Positions 6,194 to 12,611 of a stretch of DNA of 22,367 bases are shown here, in pieces. The translations under genes were made by a program, and so were the position numbers. Positions within the stretch are counted from its first letter, which is position 1, and every line of letters starts with the position of its first letter. The notes beneath the pieces are model-generated. The model did not search any database and had not been told where the DNA came from. It saw nothing but the letters and a program-made list of their open reading frames with translations. The stretch comes from JBLMZH01 sp050258715 (lineage in GTDB: Bacteria > Patescibacteriota > Doudnabacteria > UBA920 > O2-02-FULL-48-8): assembly GCA_050258715.1 (NCBI GenBank), contig JBLMZH010000067.1, positions 1-22,367 on the forward strand, read 5' to 3'.

Positions 6194-6860
6194 GGCGTTC
6201 AATGGCGTACCTTAAGCTGACCCGGGGCATCTTGGAGGAATAGCGGTCCAGGAAATTCCTTAGGACGCCAATGTCGCGTTTGCCGATTTCTCTGAGCATC
6301 CAACCTATGGCTTTGTGGATCAGATCATGTTTGTCATTCAGAAGAATCTTGCACATTTTGATCGAATCTTCGAATTCTCCTACGCGGATGAAATAAAACG
6401 TAGTCAAAACCGCGATTCGCCGCTCCCAAAGATCGCTTGAGTGAACCAGCTTATAGAGAATGGTTTTCGGTTTTTTATAAAACAGCGGACCAAGAATATA
6501 GAGAGCCGAACTGTCTACCAAATCCCAATTGTTGATATACTTGGTATTTTTTAGGTACATTTTGCCGATCAAGGCCTTCCCCTTTTCGTCCGCCTTTTCA
6601 AATTTGATCCTTAAGATCTGCAAAGCCAAAAACCGTTCTTCGTGCCAGGAGCTTTTCAGTAATATTGTTATTTCAGGAAGCGACAGACCATTATATTTTT
6701 TTGCCAACTTTTTTAGGATTGGTACTTTTATTCCCAAAAATCGGTCGTTCTCGCCGTACTCGCCCTTGCCAGTCTTAAAGAACCAGCTTAAATTCGAAGC
6801 TGTTTCTTTGTCCGCACAACGCTTAAGGTCGGCCTCAACCAGATTGATATTATTTCTCAT
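6150..6860 (-). CDS. AlkD-like DNA alkylation repair protein
   Basis: 236 residues from the ATG at 6860. The family is HEAT-repeat glycosylases that release N3/N7-alkylated purines from DNA. Residues matching the AlkD active site appear in YINNWDLVDSSA (W112, D113, D116) and DLWERRIAVL (R147/R148). The rest is repeated two-helix units, including HDLIHKAIGWMLREIGKRD, which is typical of the family. I preferred the ATG at 6860 to an upstream start at 6899 because homology begins there and AGGCGAT lies just upstream. It overlaps the Nudix gene by 11 nt in a different frame, so translation is probably coupled. Convergent with the DUF72 gene, with a 44-nt overlap and no terminator between them. 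Confidence 0.88.
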   Translation of the reverse strand: MRNNINLVEADLKRCADKETASNLSWFFKTGKGEYGENDRFLGIKVPILKKLAKKYNGLSLPEITILLKSSWHEERFLALQILRIKFEKADEKGKALIGKMYLKNTKYINNWDLVDSSALYILGPLFYKKPKTILYKLVHSSDLWERRIAVLTTFYFIRVGEFEDSIKMCKILLNDKHDLIHKAIGWMLREIGKRDIGVLRNFLDRYSSKMPRVSLRYAIERLSPLERRRYLFRAA

Positions 6861-7350
6861 AGATCGCCTGTTGCAATGTTTCTTCGCTGACGCTTTCAAT
6901 TTTGTGCTTATCTATCGTTTCGCCGTCGCCGCTAAACCAAAAGTCGCCAATTAGTTTTTCGTTGTTGAGCGCTCTCGGCAGCCAAAGCATATCATCCGGC
7001 CACATTTCGCTGAAAGGAATTTCATTTAATTTAAACCACTGTGGTTTCATTTCATCCGACTCAGAAGGTTCGCCTGCAAACTTCCAGGCAAAAAAAACAA
7101 AAACTTGCATGTCCCAATCGGTGCGCTGAGGAAAATAAAAATTAAATCGAGCTACCGGCTTAAGATCCGTGTCCTTTACAGCCACTCCGATTTCTTCCTT
7201 AAGTTCTCGCACGGTGGCAAGAGCAATGGTTTCGCCGTCTTTAATCTTCCCGCCGGATCCGTTCCATTTTCCTGCTCCGAATCCCCGTTTTTTTATTGCC
7301 AGGAGGATTTCCCCGGGTTTCATTAATAAACAAAGGGTCGCTTTTTTCAT
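6850..7350 (-). CDS. Nudix hydrolase, MTH1-like oxidised-purine nucleotide diphosphatase
   Basis: 166 residues. The Nudix box is complete at residues 34-56 (G34, E40, R48, E49, E52, E53, G55). It is preceded by KKRGFGAGKWNGSGG, nearly the sequence found in animal MTH1. The base-recognition segment of MTH1 is also matched: ESDEMKPQWFKLNEIPFSEM followed by WPDD (W117, D119, D120). This predicts hydrolysis of 8-oxo-dGTP and 2-OH-dATP, removing damaged nucleotides before incorporation. The ATG at 7350 has no ribosome site; a TGT-TATGCT extended -10 six nt upstream suggests a leaderless mRNA. The AlkD-like gene overlaps its 3' end, pairing nucleotide-pool cleaning with base repair. Confidence 0.9.
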   Translation of the reverse strand: MKKATLCLLMKPGEILLAIKKRGFGAGKWNGSGGKIKDGETIALATVRELKEEIGVAVKDTDLKPVARFNFYFPQRTDWDMQVFVFFAWKFAGEPSESDEMKPQWFKLNEIPFSEMWPDDMLWLPRALNNEKLIGDFWFSGDGETIDKHKIESVSEETLQQAIYEK

Positions 7351-7356
7351 AAGTGA

Positions 7357-7365
7357 AGCATAACA
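7357..7365 (-). promoter_or_regulatory. Possible extended -10 promoter of the Nudix gene
   Basis: Minus strand TGT-TATGCT (TATGCT at 7357-7362) with only 6 nt to the ATG and no recognisable -35, which would fall in the upstream terminator hairpin. Weak evidence. Confidence 0.3.
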
Positions 7366-7391
7366 AAAAATCGCCTCTTCGGCGATTTTTT
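7365..7391 (-). terminator. Intrinsic terminator of the GerMN-domain gene
   Basis: AAAAAATCGCC / GGCGATTTTTT, 11-bp perfect stem (7365-7375 with 7381-7391), 5-nt loop; the T run follows the GC core on the minus strand. It begins 6 nt past the stop at 7397. Confidence 0.88.
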
Positions 7392-7396
7392 AAGTC

Positions 7397-8245
7397 TTAC
7401 GGCTGGAACAGTTCGGGATTTAAGAATTTAACCTGTTTGGCCTCTTCGAATTGTTTGGCGGTTTTAACGATCTGATTGGCCAATATTGCCATTCGGCACG
7501 AGCCGCCGTCAGTAAATCCTGCGACTAGCGGAAAATCCAAGGTCAAAACGCCGTTTTTGAGATTGGCGCTTTTTAGGTAAAAACTTTTGTTGGGGAATTC
7601 CGTTGAAAGACCGCTGATCTTTTCCTGAGCGGTCAATTCGCCCTTGATCAAAAGGCTGATGGTATCCTGGATCGGAGTTTTGGTCAAAGGAATGGTCCTC
7701 TGCACGGGAAGCAGGTAATCATAATATTTTTCGGAACACGCCTCACCCTGCTCTTTGATTTCTTTGGTCGAGTTGTAATAGAACAATTTGACCACACGGT
7801 TGGTCTTCGCATCGACATCAAACGGCTTGATCGAAGACACGGCAACGATATTTCCAGTAAGCTTCCCCTCAACGGACACGGAAGATCCCTTGGTCAATCC
7901 AGTTGTTTGCAAGTCAGCGAGGTCCAATTGCACAGACAAGGCCGGCTGTCCGGGCTTTTCGTAAGAGAGGTACCAAACATTCGGCTTAAGCCCGGGGTTA
8001 TCCTTGATTAAAACTCCGTGCTCCGCGAAGTTGGCAGTCAGATCCTGGTTTTGCTCGGGTTTGTTAATCTGGTCGGGAACCCCGCAACCCGAGACTGGCT
8101 GGGGGTCTCTGGGACTGCCGTGAGCGATCCACTGGCCGTCCTCGCAGATCCACGTATCTTCCGGCCCGCCAAGCCAAAACCTGACACCAATCACGGCTCC
8201 CGCAATAATAACGAGGATAATTATCAATCCAATTTTTTTGTTCAT
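7397..8245 (-). CDS. Membrane-anchored GerMN-domain protein
   Basis: 282 residues. An N-terminal signal-anchor (about 5-24, IGLIIILVIIAGAVIGVRFW) puts the rest outside the cytoplasm. A short segment with WICEDGQWI and a second cysteine at C54 follows (C34 and C54 could form a disulfide). A middle beta-rich domain (about 70-145) and a C-terminal GerMN-like domain (about 150-275) complete the protein. The GerMN-like features are KLFYYNSTKE, LPVQRTIPLTKTPIQDTI, LLIKGELTAQEK, LTLDFPLV and ANQIVKTAKQF. GerMN domains occur in many exported proteins of non-sporulating bacteria, and the name does not imply germination here. Its own terminator follows and another precedes it, so it is probably transcribed alone. 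No clear ribosome site; no promoter assigned. Confidence 0.85.
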   Translation of the reverse strand: MNKKIGLIIILVIIAGAVIGVRFWLGGPEDTWICEDGQWIAHGSPRDPQPVSGCGVPDQINKPEQNQDLTANFAEHGVLIKDNPGLKPNVWYLSYEKPGQPALSVQLDLADLQTTGLTKGSSVSVEGKLTGNIVAVSSIKPFDVDAKTNRVVKLFYYNSTKEIKEQGEACSEKYYDYLLPVQRTIPLTKTPIQDTISLLIKGELTAQEKISGLSTEFPNKSFYLKSANLKNGVLTLDFPLVAGFTDGGSCRMAILANQIVKTAKQFEEAKQVKFLNPELFQP

Positions 8246-8289
8246 ATTTTTTGCTTAAGGCTTCTTGTATATTTTACGGCAAAACAAAT

Positions 8290-8315
8290 AAAAGTAACAG
8301 TTTGCTGTTACTTTT
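8290..8315 (-). terminator. Intrinsic terminator of the flavin electron-transfer operon
   Basis: AAAAGTAACAG / CTGTTACTTTT, 11-bp perfect stem (8290-8300 with 8305-8315), TTTG loop, 27 nt past the oxidoreductase stop. The minus-strand T tract is interrupted (TTTTATTTG). Confidence 0.75.
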
Positions 8316-8341
8316 TTTGCCAGCGCACTAATGCGAAACGA

Positions 8342-9859
8342 TTAGACCAAGCCGGGAAAAAAATCTTTTTTAATATTGCTTCTGCCGACTCCCATTCTAA
8401 GCAGGATGTCGCCAATAGATTCAACTAATCCGTGGGAGCCGGAAATGTAAAACGTGCTGTCTTTATAATCTGGAACCGCGCTGGCGATTTGTTCCGGACC
8501 AAAATAACCGACGTGGCCTTTCCATCCACTGGGTACGGAATTTTTGTCCGAAAGGGCAAAATAAGTGTTAACGCCGAGTTTGTCTTGGGCTTCAGCCAGC
8601 ACATCGGCGTACGCGATCTCCTTGATTGTTCGGTTCGCATAAAGCACGGTAATGGCTCGTTTTTCATTGTTGTCGATCAAATATTTAAGCATGCTTCGAA
8701 ACGGCGTGATTCCGATGCCGCCGGCAAAGAACACAAGTTTTTTTGTCTTATCCTTTGGCAAGGTGAATTCTCCAGCCAGCTGCGAGCCGATCAAACTTTG
8801 GCCCGGCTTCAACGCCGCCAAAGTGTTTTTGAAAGTACTGGGCTTCGGATAAAATTTCACGCCCAAAATCAAGCGTTCTTCGGTCGGCGAAGAAGCAATT
8901 GTAAAATACCGCCGGTTTCCCCTGCTGTCCGACTTTGCCGCGCCAATGGTCCACTCCATGTATTGGCCCGGCTTAAATTTAACAGGCCAGGCTTTCTTAA
9001 ACACGAACTCAAAAACACCGTCAGCGATGCGTCTTTTCTCGATCAATTTGAAAGCCTGCCTTTGCTTGGGACTGATGACATACGCGAACAAGTTTCCTAC
9101 AAGCAACGCCATTTCCGGCGTAAAATAGTAAGTGCCGATGTGTGTCTGAGGCGCAAACAGCCAGCCAACCAAAATCGCGTAGGCAATCCGGCCGTCCTTT
9201 CCGGGCGGCATGGTCAAGGGCTCGGTCAGCATGACTGAAGCCAAAAAGAACAGCGGCGAAACCAAGACCACATTGGATAACGTGGACAAAGACCTGTTGG
9301 GCGTTAGGATCAAAACTGCGGCCAGAGCCGCAATGACAAACGCAATAACCGCATCAAATCTTCTTAATTTTCTGACTGTCAAAATTCCGCCGACCAAAAC
9401 GAACGGCAGCATCCACGAAGTGCCGACCCACCAGCTGGCGGATTGCTTCAAAATCAGCGAAGTTAAAACGACTGCCAAGGCAGCCGGATTGAAAATATGT
9501 TTGTTTCTAAGATTGATCAAAAATTTGGACCCCATGGCAATAGCCGAAGCCCAGATAAGGAACATAGTTTGGCTGGCGATGTTTTTGTCAAAAGGAGAAA
9601 TGATCAAAGCCAGAATCAAGGCGGTGATGTAAACCGATTCGAGATTGGCCGGAACATCAAAGAACCAGGCAAAAAATTTATTGAAAACCCACGATGCCGC
9701 AACCAAAACCAGAGAAGAATAAATCAGGGGGAATGGGGAATACGGAATAAGGTGAAAAAATCCCAAACCGATGGCGGCGATAATAAGCCCGATCAAATAA
9801 TACAAAACCAGCCGGTACATGGTGGTCCGGTCCAAAAAATCGTCGATGTATTTAATCAT
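8342..9859 (-). CDS. NqrB/RnfD-like membrane domain fused to a ferredoxin-NADP(+) reductase-like module
   Basis: 505 residues. The first 265 or so are very hydrophobic (about ten TM segments). They carry NqrB/RnfD family signatures: IFNPAALAVVLTS (122-134), MLTEPLTMPPGKDGR (210-224), and a Gly/Phe-rich last helix. The C-terminal half (about 270-505) is a flavin reductase: KFKPGQYMEW, FAD-binding RRYFTIASSP (316-325), nucleotide-binding FAGGIGITPFRSM (378-390), and YISGSHGLVES with a terminal FFPGL. Predicted role: electrons from cytosolic NAD(P)H cross the membrane through flavins. The NqrB/RnfD covalent-FMN motif SGAT is absent. Its ATG overlaps the ApbE stop by 8 nt (ATGATTAA), so the two are translationally coupled. 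Confidence 0.9.
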   Translation of the reverse strand: MIKYIDDFLDRTTMYRLVLYYLIGLIIAAIGLGFFHLIPYSPFPLIYSSLVLVAASWVFNKFFAWFFDVPANLESVYITALILALIISPFDKNIASQTMFLIWASAIAMGSKFLINLRNKHIFNPAALAVVLTSLILKQSASWWVGTSWMLPFVLVGGILTVRKLRRFDAVIAFVIAALAAVLILTPNRSLSTLSNVVLVSPLFFLASVMLTEPLTMPPGKDGRIAYAILVGWLFAPQTHIGTYYFTPEMALLVGNLFAYVISPKQRQAFKLIEKRRIADGVFEFVFKKAWPVKFKPGQYMEWTIGAAKSDSRGNRRYFTIASSPTEERLILGVKFYPKPSTFKNTLAALKPGQSLIGSQLAGEFTLPKDKTKKLVFFAGGIGITPFRSMLKYLIDNNEKRAITVLYANRTIKEIAYADVLAEAQDKLGVNTYFALSDKNSVPSGWKGHVGYFGPEQIASAVPDYKDSTFYISGSHGLVESIGDILLRMGVGRSNIKKDFFPGLV

Positions 9860-10604
9860 TCGTTTTCACGTAATTATTGAAGCCCTTAGTGTAACTGGCT
9901 ATCCCCTTGCGGTCAATCTGATAGCCTTCCAGCCCGGGCAGCGATTCGATAAACAATATTCCTTTATCTCCCATGGCAAAGGCGGCGGTAGCCATGCGGT
10001 CAGCTTGGTAAATGTCCGGTCCGACCACGGTTATGCTCACGATTTCTTTCAGCTGTTTCTCTGGTTTGAACGGATCGTAAATGTGCTGACCACGAATATA
10101 AGTGCCAGAAGTGGCTACACCTTCGTTTCTGATATTCAAAATTTTCACGATCTGATCCTGCTGGAACGGATTTTTAATCCCCACGGTCCAAGGCTCAAGC
10201 GACAAATCTTCGCGCCTGGCCTGCACATCCCCGCCGGCCTCGATGTAGTAATTGCCGAACCCTTTGGCGGAAAGAATTTCAGACGCCAGCTTAATCGCCC
10301 AGCCTTTGACCAAACCCGAAGGGTCGAGTTTGCCGGAAGGAGTTTTGATATCAAAAAAACCGTTCGTCAATTTTTTACTTTGTTCGGAAAGCTCCAACAC
10401 TTTTTGCATATCTTCGCTGTAATCCTCTTCCTTCAGTTCATTGCGGTTGATGAGGCTGATCTCGCTTTCCTTTTTGTACACGCTGAACTTATTATCAATG
10501 TAAGTGAAAAATTCAAAAACCTCCTCGATGTTCTCTTCGGCAGCATGAGCATCAAGAATCTCGACCGTTACCGGCATGCCCATTATGATTCTGGTTTGTT
10601 TCAT
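9852..10604 (-). CDS. apbE: ApbE-family FAD:protein FMN transferase without signal peptide
   Basis: 250 residues. ApbE attaches FMN from FAD to a threonine in target proteins, using Mg2+. Family motifs run in order: MGMPVTVEI (8-16), NKFSVYKKESEISLIN, LDPSGLVKGWA (in place of the usual D-GGIAKGYA), EAGGDVQ, VATSGTYIRGQHIYDP, and ADRMATAAFAMG (metal site). It lacks the N-terminal signal or lipobox common in extracytosolic ApbE proteins: the chain enters the core at once, and I saw no in-frame upstream start that adds one. Middle gene of the FMN-binding / ApbE / NqrB-FNR operon. The spacing from the FMN-binding gene is 14 nt, and it overlaps the oxidoreductase gene by 8 nt. The obvious substrate is the SGAT protein upstream. 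Confidence 0.93.
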   Translation of the reverse strand: MKQTRIIMGMPVTVEILDAHAAEENIEEVFEFFTYIDNKFSVYKKESEISLINRNELKEEDYSEDMQKVLELSEQSKKLTNGFFDIKTPSGKLDPSGLVKGWAIKLASEILSAKGFGNYYIEAGGDVQARREDLSLEPWTVGIKNPFQQDQIVKILNIRNEGVATSGTYIRGQHIYDPFKPEKQLKEIVSITVVGPDIYQADRMATAAFAMGDKGILFIESLPGLEGYQIDRKGIASYTKGFNNYVKTND

Positions 10605-10618
10605 TTTTTTTGCTCGGT

Positions 10619-11077
10619 TTAAGTCCGGGCTTGGTTTAAGGCGCCGTAAAGCGACTGAATGAATGCTTCGCTGGTTAAGGTGGCCCCGGAAACGATATTA
10701 ACGTCGGAGTTTTGCGCCTGAATGGCCTCCTGGGCCAAAAGCGGGGTTGCCTGGCCGTTTATGATCTGGGAATTGGTCCGGTCGTTCGGATAATTTAAGA
10801 ACTGAACATTCGTTATTTTGCCACTCTGAACAGTTGCCCGCACTTGGACGTTTCCATAATAAGCGTCAACGGTCGGCCCGGTATATTGTCCGTCTTTATA
10901 GGTTTGGGGAGAAACCGCGTAGGTTGTCGTCGTGTCGAGCTGCTGGGCTGCGGCCGAAGAAGTATTGCCGGAGGCCGGAGCGATATTCTGAATAGGGTTT
11001 GCATTCCCGCTATTTTTGAAGAACGCATAGAGCAGCAGAATGCCGCCCATTGTAATCGACATTAGAAATTTTTTCAT
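10619..11077 (-). CDS. Exported FMN-binding domain protein (flavinylation substrate)
   Basis: 152 residues. N-terminal MKK plus a hydrophobic stretch (about 5-20, LMSITMGGILLLYAFF) forms a signal or signal-anchor. A Ser/Thr/Ala/Gln-rich linker (about 22-55) is followed by an FMN_bind-type domain (about 58-150): YKDGQYTGPTVDAYYGNVQV, SGKITNVQFLNYPND, and INGQATPLLAQEAI. The domain ends with DVNIVSGATLTSEAF. The SGAT motif (S130-T133) is the ApbE flavinylation site in NqrC/RnfG-type domains, so FMN should be on T133, outside the membrane. First gene of the operon with apbE and the NqrB-FNR gene. No ribosome site seen and no convincing promoter in the 36 nt after the upstream hairpin. Confidence 0.9.
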   Translation of the reverse strand: MKKFLMSITMGGILLLYAFFKNSGNANPIQNIAPASGNTSSAAAQQLDTTTTYAVSPQTYKDGQYTGPTVDAYYGNVQVRATVQSGKITNVQFLNYPNDRTNSQIINGQATPLLAQEAIQAQNSDVNIVSGATLTSEAFIQSLYGALNQART

Positions 11078-11113
11078 GAAGTTGTAAGCTTTAAGGAGTT
11101 GGTCTTTTTAAAA

Positions 11114-11145
11114 TGTCCCGAAAGCAACGCATTGCTTCCGGGACA
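11114..11145 (-). terminator. Long hairpin, probable terminator of the sigma/TM-partner operon
   Basis: TGTCCCGAAAGCAA / TTGCTTCCGGGACA: 13 of 14 positions pair (one A-C mismatch), CGCA loop, followed on the minus strand by TTTT then AAAAAG. It lies 75 nt past the stop at 11220 and 37 nt before the FMN-binding protein ATG, so a leader-regulatory role for that operon is also possible. Confidence 0.65.
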
Positions 11146-11162
11146 AATAAAGCTGCTGTTTT

Positions 11163-11213
11163 AGGTCTTGTATTATTTATCGAATGAACCTGACCATTAT
11201 TACACCAAGACCT
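11163..11213. repeat. Inverted repeat AGGTCTTG...CAAGACCT
   Basis: 8-bp perfect arms (11163-11170 and 11206-11213) separated by 35 nt of AT-rich sequence, between the membrane-protein stop (11220) and the hairpin at 11114-11145. No gene lies here. Function unknown. Confidence 0.35.
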
Positions 11214-11219
11214 TTGGGT

Positions 11220-11990
11220 TTATTTCACCATTACTGGCGGCGGCGGGAAAGGAGGAGGAGCAGTGTGCTCCGTAAATTCTTCCGACTCCCAAAGAAAATG
11301 AGGATTAAAATTTTCTTTTATCCCGAAAGCGTTTATCTGTTCGCCTTGTTCCGGGCCGATGACAAATACGCGGTCGCCGTCTGAAATTCCGATCAGCGAC
11401 ACGGACGGTTCGGCAGTCACTTCATAGACACCTTCCTTGGTCGTGAGTTTGAATTGATTGCCGCTAACGTCGCTGACTATCCCGCGGTGGAGATTTTCCA
11501 GATGTTCCGAACCGTAGTGCTGATAAAGCTGGCCTGCGATGGGCACGCTTCCGGCTCGGTAATAAAGGTCGGAATGCAAAGGTGTAAATGACAAGGCCAA
11601 ACCGGACGCGATCAAAATCAAGAGTACGATCCCCACCGAATAAATGAACGGCCTCCGGTAGTCGTAGCGCCTGATTAGGACCTCAAAAATCACGACCAAG
11701 CCGGCAATAACCAAGAGGGTTATCCAAGGGAAGATCAAGATAAACGCCCTTATCCCCCTGATCCCGTAAGCGGGCAAAAATATTCTTCCGGTAGCCTTCA
11801 AAGTAAAGATCAAAAAGCTTGAGGCTAAAACCGCGAGCAGCAAAATCAACACAATGCCCGACAGGATGGCAATGCTTTGGCCAATGAAATATGCCCTGGA
11901 ATGCATTTTCACCTTCCCGGTCTTGATCTTGTCCAGGATGTTCTTCGTAAATTGGTCCTGGGGTTTGGTTGTTTCGTTAGGTTGGTCCAT
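11220..11990 (-). CDS. Three-TM membrane protein, putative partner (anti-sigma) of the ECF sigma factor
   Basis: 256 residues. The cytoplasmic N-terminus (about 1-33) contains ILDKIKTGKVKMHSRAYF. Three transmembrane helices lie at about 34-64, 80-106 and 114-136. An extracytoplasmic part follows with a small beta-rich region (GIVSDVSGNQFKLTTKEG ... DGDRVFVIG) and a proline-rich end (APPPFPPPP). There is no HxxxCxxC zinc anti-sigma motif and no cysteine. The anti-sigma role is inferred from its position: it starts 14 nt inside the end of the sigma gene, the classic coupled arrangement of ECF sigma and membrane regulator. Family not recognised with certainty. Confidence 0.7.
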   Translation of the reverse strand: MDQPNETTKPQDQFTKNILDKIKTGKVKMHSRAYFIGQSIAILSGIVLILLLAVLASSFLIFTLKATGRIFLPAYGIRGIRAFILIFPWITLLVIAGLVVIFEVLIRRYDYRRPFIYSVGIVLLILIASGLALSFTPLHSDLYYRAGSVPIAGQLYQHYGSEHLENLHRGIVSDVSGNQFKLTTKEGVYEVTAEPSVSLIGISDGDRVFVIGPEQGEQINAFGIKENFNPHFLWESEEFTEHTAPPPFPPPPVMVK

Positions 11991-12555
11991 GTTTGCTGTC
12001 GAATTTATTATACTGCTCGCGAAGTTTCTGCTTGCCTCTTGATAGTCTTATGCCCACGGTCGGTATCGGGATTTTAAGGATGTCCGCGATCTGCTTGTAG
12101 GAAAAATCTTCCTGGTAATAAAGTATGAGCACTTCCTTGTATTTTTGCTCAAGCGAGCCGATGGTCTTCTCAAGCATCGCGTTAACCTCGCGCTTTTCCA
12201 AATCAGAATGAATGTTTTCAGGCGAGGCGTGGAGCGCCAGCAAGTCGGGTTCCAAAAACGAGAGCTGGGTGCGCGAACTTTTCTTCAGCTCGTTGATAAA
12301 TTCGTTGTGCGCAATGCGGTAGATCCAAGACGAGAATTTTTTCGAAGCGTCAAAGCCCTGGATATTCCGATAAGCCTTCAAAAAGACCTCCTGAACGATG
12401 TCTTCAAGGTTGTTGCTGTTGGATAGGAATTTACGGCCGTAGCGGAGAAGCTTTTTTTCGTAGCGTTCGACCAATTCGCCGAATCGCTCGATATCCCCCG
12501 CCTGAACCATTTTTGCCAGATCCTCGTCAGTTTGTGTAAGTAATGGATCCATCAC
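11977..12555 (-). CDS. ECF-type RNA polymerase sigma factor
   Basis: 192 residues with GTG start at 12555; the next codon is ATG at 12552, giving 191. Region 2 covers about residues 21-92, including LEDIVQEVFLKAYRNIQGFD and the -10-recognition stretch FSSWIYRIAHNEFIN. Region 4 covers about 128-182: SLEQKYKEVLILYYQEDFSY followed by KQIADILKIPIPTVGIRLSRGK, a helix-turn-helix for the -35. No region 1 or 3, as expected for a group IV sigma. AGG-TG overlaps the start, a poor ribosome site. Its 3' end overlaps the TM-partner gene. A CPBP protease gene lies 56 nt upstream in the same direction, and an inverted repeat sits in that gap. Target genes unknown. Confidence 0.92.
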   Translation of the reverse strand: MMDPLLTQTDEDLAKMVQAGDIERFGELVERYEKKLLRYGRKFLSNSNNLEDIVQEVFLKAYRNIQGFDASKKFSSWIYRIAHNEFINELKKSSRTQLSFLEPDLLALHASPENIHSDLEKREVNAMLEKTIGSLEQKYKEVLILYYQEDFSYKQIADILKIPIPTVGIRLSRGKQKLREQYNKFDSKHGPT

Positions 12556-12577
12556 CTAATACTGTCAGAATATGCTT

Positions 12578-12596
12578 GTTATTTCAATCCAATAAC
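12578..12596. promoter_or_regulatory. Operator-like inverted repeat upstream of the sigma gene
   Basis: GTTATT-7 nt-AATAAC, perfect 6-bp arms, 23 nt upstream of the sigma start codon, in the 56-nt gap behind the CPBP gene. Could be an operator or coincidental in AT-rich DNA. Confidence 0.3.
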
Positions 12597-12611
12597 TGCC
12601 TAATATTACAA

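Noticed and set aside
8432..9238. 268-codon open frame on the plus strand
   Set aside because: Antisense to the NqrB-FNR fusion gene; composition of a shadow frame, no motif.
9819..10622. 267-codon open frame on the plus strand
   Set aside because: Antisense to apbE, whose full motif set is on the other strand.
10605..11219. FMN riboswitch controlling the flavin operon
   Set aside because: The conserved RFN-element segments were not found; the hairpins present are simple inverted repeats.
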